DNA from: Actinomycetota bacterium
GTDB lineage: Bacteria; Actinomycetota; Thermoleophilia; Gaiellales; Gaiellaceae
Direction of reading: 5' to 3'
Assembly (NCBI GenBank): GCA_013696805.1
Contig: JACCXX010000019.1
Span: forward strand, 1-36,467
Length of the DNA stretch: 36,467 nucleotides
The notes under the pieces are model-generated. The model made no database searches, had not been told where the DNA came from, and saw nothing but the letters and a program-made list of their open reading frames with translations. Made by a program: the position numbers and the translations under genes. Positions 1-7,146 of this stretch are shown piece after piece; position 1 is the first letter of the stretch; each line of letters begins with the position of its first letter.

Positions 1-9
1 GGGGAGACG

Positions 10-281
10 CTAGGCGTCGTACTGGCCGCCGAGCTCCGCCGCCTGGGGCCTACCTTTGTGCCCGGCTTCTTGAAGGATCGCCGGGACCTCGGGGTCGGAG
101 ACGAAGTTCTGCCAGCCCTCCTCATCCCAGTCGAAGAGCACCCAGACCCGGTCGTCCTCATTGGGATCGCGAAAGACGGTCGAACCCTTGGACCCGTGCT
201 GCCTTCGCTTCCAGCGCCTTTGGTTGAGAAGATTTTCACGAAGCGGTCGAAATCCCCGACCTTCGTCGTTGCCAGGATCAA
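10..281 (-). pseudogene. Frameshifted small protein (possibly ABM/ferredoxin-like-fold family), about 90 aa when repaired
   Basis: Minus strand: AGGAGG-like SD then TTG at 281 reads LILATTKVGDFDRFVKIFSTKGA; the downstream part KRRQHGSKGSTVFRDPNEDDRVWVLFDWDEEGWQNFVSDPEVPAILQEAGHKGRPQAAELGGQYDA is in another frame. The switch is near 208-214; one inserted base restores a single 91-codon ORF ending at TAG (10-12). Confidence 0.6.
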
Positions 282-532
282 CTCTCTCCTCCTCTGTAGT
301 CCTCAGCGCCGCCGCTCGACGCTGATGGTGAAGCGAGTATGAACCCCGAACGCCCACGCCGCATCGGGCGAATGCCCTATCCGCTGCGAACGAGGTCCCA
401 AGCCGTGCCCAATCCGTGCCCAAACGTCTCGAAACCGGCTCATGGAGGTAGCGCTGATTCGGTACTGAAATAGATTGCAGACCGCGTAGCCGAGCCACTT
501 CGCGGCACCTCTCGGGACATCCCGCCGTTTCC

Positions 533-578
533 TCTGAGGGGACAAGAGGTCCCCGGTTCAAATCCGGGCGCCCCGACT
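533..578 (+). repeat. tRNA 3'-end fragment (T-arm plus 3' acceptor strand), possible att-site relic
   Basis: CCCGG-TTCAAAT-CCGGG T-arm at 552-568 followed by CGCCCCG-A (569-576); no matching 5' acceptor (CGGGGCG) upstream. Near-copy at 3448-3474. Confidence 0.6.
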
Positions 579-794
579 GAAATCCGTTCGGCTGCGGGCC
601 CAATAGGGGCCTAAACCGTCGGCGAGGACAAGAGCAAGTCGCAGGAAACGAGCGCCACGTCTGCGCCCGCGGCGACGAGCCGGGGACACGCCCCTAGCGA
701 GAAGCGGATTAAAGGCTTGACGCCGCACATTCGCGCCTAGAACTGCGAGGGGGCCTTTCAGCCCCCTCGCGAGCGACGTCTGGAGTCAGACGTT

Positions 795-2480
795 TCAGTC
801 CTGGACGGCGGCGAGTGCGTCGACGATGCCGTGCCCGTAGAAACCGTTGAAAGCGGGCGTTCCGTCGCAGTAAGCGTCGTACGCCGGCGACCGACCCTTG
901 TCCGCGTAGCTGTGCAAGCGCGGCTCCGGGCAGGCGTGGTCGGTTGCCGTGTCCTGGAGAATCTGCTGCACGGCGTCGGGATCCATTCGGTTTCCGTGAC
1001 CGTGGGCGCTGACGATGAGGGCCGCGACACCGGTTGCGTGCGGCGAGGCCATCGATGTGCCCTGCAGGTACTGGTAGTAGGCGCACTTGCGTCGTCGACA
1101 GTCACGGAGCACGAAGGGCGTGTTCGGCGTTCCGTCGGGGTTGATCTCGCCGAACTCCCGGGCGACGTTCTCGGGGTACGCCGCGAGGATCAGGTTCGGG
1201 ATCCCGACCTCGACCGGGTCGCCGGGATCCCACGGGTCGTCGCGGAAGAAGCCGCCGGGTGCGGCGACGGTCGTCTGCTCGACGCCGTAGTTGGAGTAGT
1301 CAGCCTTCCTCGTGGTCGGCCCGATCGACGAGATGCTGAGGACGTTGTTACCCTCGGTCGGCAGGTCGAGGCAGCTGTTGTCCACGATCCTCGTGTATTC
1401 CTGCCCTGGCGGGAAGTTCGGACTCTGGGTATCGACCTTGGTGGCCGCGCCCAGGTCCTCGTGGCTATTGCCCGCCGCTGCGATCAGCGTGACGCCGCGT
1501 GCGTGCGCATAGTCGAGCGCCCGCTGCGTCGCCTCGATAATCGTCCGCTGCTGCTGCTGCGCCTCTGGCGAATCGAGCGGGTGGTTCGTGCAGTTGTAGA
1601 GCCACGGGTCGATGAAGTAGCTCATGTTGACGACGTCGATCCCGCGGTCGCCCGCATAGGTCAGCGCGTCGACGCTCGCCTGCAGGAAGAAGTAACCCGA
1701 GTCCTGTCCCGCGCGCAGGTTCACAAGCGAGACGTGGGGCGCGACGCCGGCGACGCCGAGCTTGTTGATCGGCGAGCCGACGATGCTTGCGACATGCGTC
1801 CCATGCGAGTTCTCGTCGACGTCGGCCGCGTCGGAGCACGATTGATCGGGCTCGTCCTCACAGGGTCCGTCGACGAGCGGAATGTCGGTCGTGAAGTTCC
1901 GGCTCAGGTTACGGTTGAAGTTGGGAGCGATGTCCGGATGCGCACCGTCGATACCCGTGTCGATGATGCCGATCTTGATTCCGTGGTTTCCCCGCTCCTC
2001 ACGGTACGACCCGTCGGCGGTTGCATGGATCATCTGCATGCCCCACTGCAGCGGGGCGAACGGCTCGGCGCCGCGGGTGTTCGCGCTGTTTACATGGAGC
2101 GAGCCGGAGCTCTGCCCGCGGGATGCGCGGCGAAGCGAAGTGAGCCGCTCGATGTCCTGCTTGCGGCGCAGCTCCGGAAAGGCACGGCCGATCGGCCGGT
2201 TGCGAGCCGCGCCGTAGAGCGACTGTTGACGCGCCACCGCGGCCAGGAAACGCGGGTTGGACGAGCGAACCGTTGCGACGCCGATGCGGCGGTTCTCCCG
2301 GACGATCGTCCCTCCGGCGGCCTTGATCGCCGCACGGGCAGCCGCCCGCGTGACCTGCTTGTCGTACACGACGACATACCTGCCCGCCCGACTCGACGAG
2401 GCCGATGGAACCGCCGCCGCCAGCGTGGCGAGCCCGAGAGCAACCAAGACCGCAGCGGTCAGAGACAGTGTTTTACGCAA
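795..2480 (-). CDS. Secreted S8 family serine peptidase (subtilisin-like) with signal peptide and I9-like propeptide
   Basis: Catalytic triad motifs GIIDTGIDGAHPD, SHGTHVASI, GTSMASPHATGVAAL; TTG start preceded by GGAGGAGG; N-terminal signal peptide; propeptide-like GRYVVVYDKQV region. Confidence 0.95.
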   Translation of the reverse strand: MRKTLSLTAAVLVALGLATLAAAVPSASSSRAGRYVVVYDKQVTRAAARAAIKAAGGTIVRENRRIGVATVRSSNPRFLAAVARQQSLYGAARNRPIGRAFPELRRKQDIERLTSLRRASRGQSSGSLHVNSANTRGAEPFAPLQWGMQMIHATADGSYREERGNHGIKIGIIDTGIDGAHPDIAPNFNRNLSRNFTTDIPLVDGPCEDEPDQSCSDAADVDENSHGTHVASIVGSPINKLGVAGVAPHVSLVNLRAGQDSGYFFLQASVDALTYAGDRGIDVVNMSYFIDPWLYNCTNHPLDSPEAQQQQRTIIEATQRALDYAHARGVTLIAAAGNSHEDLGAATKVDTQSPNFPPGQEYTRIVDNSCLDLPTEGNNVLSISSIGPTTRKADYSNYGVEQTTVAAPGGFFRDDPWDPGDPVEVGIPNLILAAYPENVAREFGEINPDGTPNTPFVLRDCRRRKCAYYQYLQGTSMASPHATGVAALIVSAHGHGNRMDPDAVQQILQDTATDHACPEPRLHSYADKGRSPAYDAYCDGTPAFNGFYGHGIVDALAAVQD

Positions 2481-2633
2481 GATCTCCTCCTCCCCTTGGG
2501 GGCGCGCGGACCGCGCCCACTCACAGATCGCCTAATTCTTTCAGGTTTTCGTGAAACAAACCGCGCACAGGCGAAAGAACTAAGCCAAACCAGGAGCCAC
2601 ACGCGACCTACAGGTGGCGCGAATAGGGCCGGA

Positions 2634-2659
2634 GCGGCGCCGCGCCGGGGCGGCGCCGC
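2634..2659. repeat. Two copies of 10-bp palindrome GCGGCGCCGC
   Basis: GCGGCGCCGC at 2634-2643 and 2650-2659, in the region upstream of the S8 protease. Confidence 0.6.
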
Positions 2660-2852
2660 ACACCGCCCCAACTCCCCCAACCCGGCGCCGCAAACCGCCC
2701 CGACCCGTATCTGTAATACGGTTCAGCCTGCCGTCGGCCTTACAAAGCTGCACCGCGATTAGGCCGCAAATTGCGCAAGGCGCGTCTGCTCGCACCCTTG
2801 CTCGTACACCGCAACGCTGTCATGGTGCCTGCCTTCCCGCCCCTCTTTGGGC

Positions 2853-2910
2853 GCCGGAAGTGGGTCCCCGGCCCGGCCGCAGGGTCGGGGGGCCCACTTT
2901 CGTAGCCGGC
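2853..2910. repeat. Long near-perfect hairpin in intergenic DNA
   Basis: AAGTGGGTCCCCGGCCC (2858-2874) / loop GGCCGCA / GGGTCGGGGGGCCCACTT (2882-2899), with outer GCCGG (2853-2857) / CCGGC (2906-2910). Confidence 0.65.
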
Positions 2911-3036
2911 ACGGACGTCCGTCAGTGTCCACTTCGCTAGCAGTCCACCGCTTGAGGATCACTCCAGGTAGTGACGAAAGTGAACGACGGGTGAAAAGGC
3001 CGGCGAGGACGGAGCCTTCCGCGCTCGGCGGAAAGC

Positions 3037-3267
3037 TCATTTAGACCCGAAGGCGACGACGAACGCCATCGCTAGCCAGGCACCGCCAACAATGGCGAGC
3101 GTCTGGTACTGGCCGGTGAACAACAGGCCAAACATGAACAACAGGCCAAACATGAACAGGGCGAGCACGATCGTCCAGACGTCTGACAGGATGCGCCTGA
3201 GGGTGATGGCGAGCGCGGAGAAGACCCCGCCGCCGTGCGCCCTAGTCAGCCTCTTTTCTTGCCCCAC
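3037..3267 (-). CDS. Small putative membrane protein
   Basis: 76 aa with two hydrophobic segments; contains an in-frame 18-bp tandem duplication. No family recognised. Confidence 0.45.
   Translation of the reverse strand: MGQEKRLTRAHGGGVFSALAITLRRILSDVWTIVLALFMFGLLFMFGLLFTGQYQTLAIVGGAWLAMAFVVAFGSK
3119..3154. repeat. 18-bp tandem direct repeat (AACAACAGGCCAAACATG x2)
   Basis: Exact copies at 3119-3136 and 3137-3154, then a partial third copy AACAGG; gives FGLLFM-FGLLFT in the minus-strand ORF. Confidence 0.9.
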
Positions 3268-3429
3268 CTGGCTAGGCAGAGCTTATCTAGGGTAAGGGAC
3301 CGAGGATCATCCAATCCTGCGAATGTGCTTACGGAGGAAGGCGGTCGCGCTAGTCTGCGAGTGGCGCGAATGCGCGCAACGAAGCTACTTGAAGCCCCGC
3401 GCCGGACCGGTCGCCAGCCCCTAGAACAG

Positions 3430-3474
3430 TCTGTGGGATCAGAGCTACCCGAATCAAATCCGGGTGCCCCGACT
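3430..3474 (+). repeat. Second degenerate tRNA 3'-end fragment (direct repeat of 533-578)
   Basis: CCCGAATCAAATCCGGGTGCCCCGACT versus CCCGGTTCAAATCCGGGCGCCCCGACT: 24/27 identical, same orientation. Confidence 0.6.
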
Positions 3475-3480
3475 CAGTAG

Positions 3481-4188
3481 ATGCCGGCGAAGCGCGATGT
3501 CGACGGGCTCTACGGCCTGCCTCGGGAGGAGTTCACGAGTGCGCGCAACGCTCTCGTCCGCGAGCTGCGGCAGGCCGGGCGCAAGGACGACGCGGAGGAG
3601 GTGCGCGCGCTCAAGAAACCGTCCATCTCGGCCTGGGCGGTGAACCAGCTTGCGCGCAGCCACCCTGAGGAGGTGGCGCGACTCGTGAAAGCCGGACACG
3701 CCCTGCGAAAGAGCCAGCGAGACATGCTCGCCGGCAAGAAAGGGGCGGATGTACGAGCGTTCAGCCGGGCCCAGCACGAGCTCACCGACGAGCTCGTCGG
3801 CGCCGCGCGCGAGATTCTGGAGGACTCGGGGACCCGCGCATCGTCTTCCGTCGTCCAGCGCATCTCGGGGACGCTGCGTGCAGCCTCGACAGATCCCGCC
3901 GCCTCCGAGGCGCTACGCAACGGCCGCCTCGCGGACGACGTCGAGTCGGTGGGCTTCGGCCCGCTCTTGCACGTCGCACCGCAGCGGAAAGCCCCTTCGA
4001 AACCGACGCGCGACCGCACACGGAAACGGGCCGCGGCAGAGAGAATGCGAAAGCGGGAGGCCCTGTCCCGAGCGCGGAAAGAGGCCGCTACGGCTCGCCA
4101 GGTGGCCGACGCGGCCGAGCGGCAGGCAAGACGCGCCCGGGAGGAGGCGGAAGCCGCGGAGAAGCGAGTGGCCTCGCTGGAGCGCTGA
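3481..4188 (+). CDS. Hypothetical protein, Lys/Arg/Ala-rich coiled-coil C-terminus
   Basis: 235-aa ORF with coding-like composition (DVDGLYGLPREEFTSARNALVRELRQAGRKDDAEEVRALKKPSISAWAVNQLAR). Confidence 0.75.
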   Translation: MPAKRDVDGLYGLPREEFTSARNALVRELRQAGRKDDAEEVRALKKPSISAWAVNQLARSHPEEVARLVKAGHALRKSQRDMLAGKKGADVRAFSRAQHELTDELVGAAREILEDSGTRASSSVVQRISGTLRAASTDPAASEALRNGRLADDVESVGFGPLLHVAPQRKAPSKPTRDRTRKRAAAERMRKREALSRARKEAATARQVADAAERQARRAREEAEAAEKRVASLER

Positions 4189-4202
4189 GCTAGGCTGAAG
4201 GA

Positions 4203-4523
4203 GTGCGGAGCTGGGATCGGGCCTCGTTCGCGCTGAACACGCGGTCGCCGAAAGTGCGGCGGCGGGTACGACAGCGAGACCTCCTTCTTCCGGCCCACCA
4301 CAACCCCCTGAGGTTGCTTGGGGCCTGCGTGGTCTGCGGCATCTGTGCGTCGATCCTCTACGTCTGGATGCCCTTGTTGTTCGTGACCATCGCCTTGAGT
4401 CGGCCGATCGGGCCGCGTATCTGGCTGATCGTCCTCGGTGCAGCCTTCGTGATCAGCCTTGTGCTCTACGCATTCGCTTCCAGGCAGATGGAGAGGTACC
4501 GTGAATACGCAGCCGAGATCTAG
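4203..4523 (+). CDS. Small putative membrane protein
   Basis: GTG start; about two hydrophobic helices; no overlapping competitor. Confidence 0.45.
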   Translation: MRSWDRASFALNTRSPKVRRRVRQRDLLLPAHHNPLRLLGACVVCGICASILYVWMPLLFVTIALSRPIGPRIWLIVLGAAFVISLVLYAFASRQMERYREYAAEI

Positions 4524-4561
4524 GGCCGTCCTTTTTTGTTTTCGACCCTATCCTCCGGAGC

Positions 4562-5458
4562 ATGCCGCAGCGCGTAGCCATCCTAGGAGCCCCACTCGAC
4601 CTCGGCGCCGGCCGGCGCGGGGTCGACATGGGGCCGTCGGCGATCCGCTACGCGGGGCTTCGTGAGCGCCTGGCCCGCGCAGGCATCGAGGTCGAGGATC
4701 GGGGAAACGTGCGGGCCGAGCTGGCCGAGACTCGTGGGGGCGGCTCCGAGCGGGCTCGTTTTCTCGCCGAGATCCTCGAGACCTGCGCACGCGTAGCCGA
4801 GAAGGTCGCGCAGGCCCGAGCAGATGGGCTCCTGCCGCTCGTCCTCGGGGGCGATCACTCGATTGCCCTTGGGACACTGAGCGGGCTGGCCGCCACTTCG
4901 GGGCCCGGCGGCGTCCTTTGGTTCGATGCGCATGGCGACATGAACACTCCCCAAACGACGCCGAGCGGCAACGTCCACGGGATGCCGCTCGCGGCGGCCC
5001 TCGGGCTTTGCGGCGCGGAGTTCACACGCGACGGGCTCCACCTGCCTGCGCTCGATCCGCGGCACGTCGCGCTGATCGGCGTCCGGTCCCTCGATGCGGG
5101 CGAGCAGGCTGCGGTCCGCCAGCTCGGGGTGGCGGTCTACACGATCAGCGATCTCGATCGGCGTGGAATGGAGCCCATCGTGGGCGAAGCCCTCGAACGT
5201 GCGAGCGGCGCCGGATTTCTCCACGTGTCGCTCGATGTCGACGTCGTCGATCCCGAGTACGCGCCGGGCGTCGGCAATCCGGTTCGGGGCGGGCTCTCGT
5301 ATCGCGAGGCTCACCTGGCGATGGAGCTCGTTGCAGAGCAGGCAGAGATCGACTCGCTCGAAATCGTGGAGGTCAACCCGATCCGCGACAACGAGAACAC
5401 GACCGCCGCCCTCGCAGTCGAGCTCGCAGCGAGCGCGCTCGGCGCGCGCATCATCTAG
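4562..5458 (+). CDS. rocF: Arginase family protein (probable arginase)
   Basis: GAPLDLGAGRRGVDMGPSAIR, GGDHSIA, WFDAHGDMN, SGNVHGMPLA, SLDVDVVDPEYAPGVGNPVRGGLSYRE, EVNP motifs. Confidence 0.9.
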   Translation: MPQRVAILGAPLDLGAGRRGVDMGPSAIRYAGLRERLARAGIEVEDRGNVRAELAETRGGGSERARFLAEILETCARVAEKVAQARADGLLPLVLGGDHSIALGTLSGLAATSGPGGVLWFDAHGDMNTPQTTPSGNVHGMPLAAALGLCGAEFTRDGLHLPALDPRHVALIGVRSLDAGEQAAVRQLGVAVYTISDLDRRGMEPIVGEALERASGAGFLHVSLDVDVVDPEYAPGVGNPVRGGLSYREAHLAMELVAEQAEIDSLEIVEVNPIRDNENTTAALAVELAASALGARII

Positions 5459-6459
5459 CTGAGCACGTCGGCCGAGCAGCTCATGACGAGAGCGGCGAAG
5501 ACGTCGCCCTCGATGCCGGCGAGGGTTGGATGGCCGGTGTCGATGTGCACCTCTTCCCAAGTGTCCAGACCGAGCGCGGCGGCCCCTTCGTCCGACCCGA
5601 AGCACAGGAGCGTGCCCGCCGAGATGACACCGCGCGCAAGCGTCCTGCGCCGAGCAATGCCTTCAAGCTCACGCAGCTCTTCGAGAGGGTCGACGCGGAC
5701 GTTTGAGTCCGAGCCGATGCACAGTCCGATACCGCGTTCGCGCACCGCCTCGACCCGGAGGAAGCCGTCGCCGAGGTTCGCCTCGGTGGTCGGGCACACA
5801 CAGATTCGGGCGCCACTCTCGGTGAGGAGATCAAGCTCGGCGTCGTCCGCGTGCGTGGCATGCACAATCGTCGTGCGCGTTCCGAGGCACCCGGTTCGGG
5901 CCAGGAGCTCGATGGGACGGACTCCGTGCTCGGCGAGGCACTCCTCGATCTCACGCGGCTGTTCGTCGGCGTGGACATGCAACACGAGCTGCTCGCGCTC
6001 GGCGTGACTGGCGATCGCCTCGAGCCAGTCCGGTGGGCAGGTGCGGACGGAGTGGGGGGCAACCCCGACCGTCAGACCGCGCGCGCGCAGGTCTTCCACC
6101 TGTCGGAGGTATTCCTCGACCGAGGCTTGGCGGAAGCGATCGGTGCCTCCTCGAGCGTAGGCGCCGTAGAGAAGCACGAAGCCGATCCCCGCGGCCTCGG
6201 CCGCTTCGGAGGCAGCGAGTGCCTCGTCGAAGCCGAGATAGTGGAACTCGCCCACGGCGGTGTACCCCGCGGCTCGCATCTCCCGGTAGGCGGCCTCGTA
6301 CTCATGGCGGACGGTTTCCCGCGTCTGCCGTTCCGCGTGCGCGATCATGCGGTCTCGCCAGCCCCAGAAATCCGGGCCATTCTCGTACCCGCGAAGCGCA
6401 CGCTGGAAAGCGTGGCTGTGGGCATTGACGAAGCCGGGAATCGTCAGAAGCTCCGCCAC
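5455..6459 (-). CDS. hutF: Amidohydrolase similar to formimidoylglutamate deiminase (HutF), short form
   Basis: VNAHSHAFQRALRG, AGYTAVGEFHYLG, HVHADEQPREIEEC, VHATHAD, STEANLGDG-like TTEANLGDGFL, GSDSNV motifs; lacks the N-terminal beta strands and last C-terminal strands expected for the family. Confidence 0.75.
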   Translation of the reverse strand: MAELLTIPGFVNAHSHAFQRALRGYENGPDFWGWRDRMIAHAERQTRETVRHEYEAAYREMRAAGYTAVGEFHYLGFDEALAASEAAEAAGIGFVLLYGAYARGGTDRFRQASVEEYLRQVEDLRARGLTVGVAPHSVRTCPPDWLEAIASHAEREQLVLHVHADEQPREIEECLAEHGVRPIELLARTGCLGTRTTIVHATHADDAELDLLTESGARICVCPTTEANLGDGFLRVEAVRERGIGLCIGSDSNVRVDPLEELRELEGIARRRTLARGVISAGTLLCFGSDEGAAALGLDTWEEVHIDTGHPTLAGIEGDVFAALVMSCSADVLS

Positions 6460-6591
6460 AGCACCCCATTAAATAGGTTGCCCCGGCCTCCTCCCGTTGA
6501 CAATCGTATCGGCGAAAAGCGCACCCGCCTGTCGCGAAAGACGAGCAAATCACGCGCACCAGCGCTCTCTTGCGCGCTCTATCCTTGAGCT

Positions 6592-7146
6592 ATGTCCGCC
6601 TCCGCGGCGCCTGCGCCGCTCGCAGCTCTTCCAAACGCGCTCACCCTGCTGCGGCTACTCCTCATTCCACTGTTCGTCCTGCTGCTCGTACCGGCCGATG
6701 ACGGGCACAGCGTGGCAGCAGCGCTGGTCTTTGCCGTCGCTGGGGTCAGCGACTACCTCGACGGGTGGCTCGCGCGACGCTTGAACGTCCAGTCCGAGTT
6801 CGGCCGCGTGGCCGACCCGCTCGCCGACCGCCTGATGATCGACGCAGCAGTTGTGCTGCTCGTCCTCGTCCATGACCGGCTCCCATGGGCCGCTCTCGCG
6901 ATTATCTTCGCCCGGGACATTTTGCTCATCGCCGGGTACAGGTTGCTCATGCCTCGCGGTTACGAGCTCAACGTGAACTTCCTCGGGAAGTCAGCGACGT
7001 GGGTCCTCTACTGCGCGCTCTTCCTGATCCTTCTCACCGAGTCGAGCGCGGACTGGCCACTCTGGATCTTCTGGTTCGGCGTCGGCCTTGCGCTCGCGGC
7101 CGGCGGCCAGTACCTCCTGACCGCGTTGCGCGGAAGCCGCGCGTGA
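6592..7146 (+). CDS. pgsA: CDP-alcohol phosphatidyltransferase (PgsA-like)
   Basis: [23 protein letters not shown] matches DG(x)2AR(x)8G(x)3D(x)3D; multiple TM helices. Confidence 0.9.
   Translation: MSASAAPAPLAALPNALTLLRLLLIPLFVLLLVPADDGHSVAAALVFAVAGVSDYLDGWLARRLNVQSEFGRVADPLADRLMIDAAVVLLVLVHDRLPWAALAIIFARDILLIAGYRLLMPRGYELNVNFLGKSATWVLYCALFLILLTESSADWPLWIFWFGVGLALAAGGQYLLTALRGSRA

Noticed and set aside
533-578. Complete tRNA gene
   Set aside because: Only the T-arm and 3' acceptor half are present; no matching 5' acceptor, D-arm or clear anticodon arm.
831-2762. 643-aa plus-strand ORF antisense to the S8 protease
   Set aside because: Shadow ORF of high-GC coding DNA; Arg/Val-rich, no family motif, while the opposite strand has an unambiguous protease.
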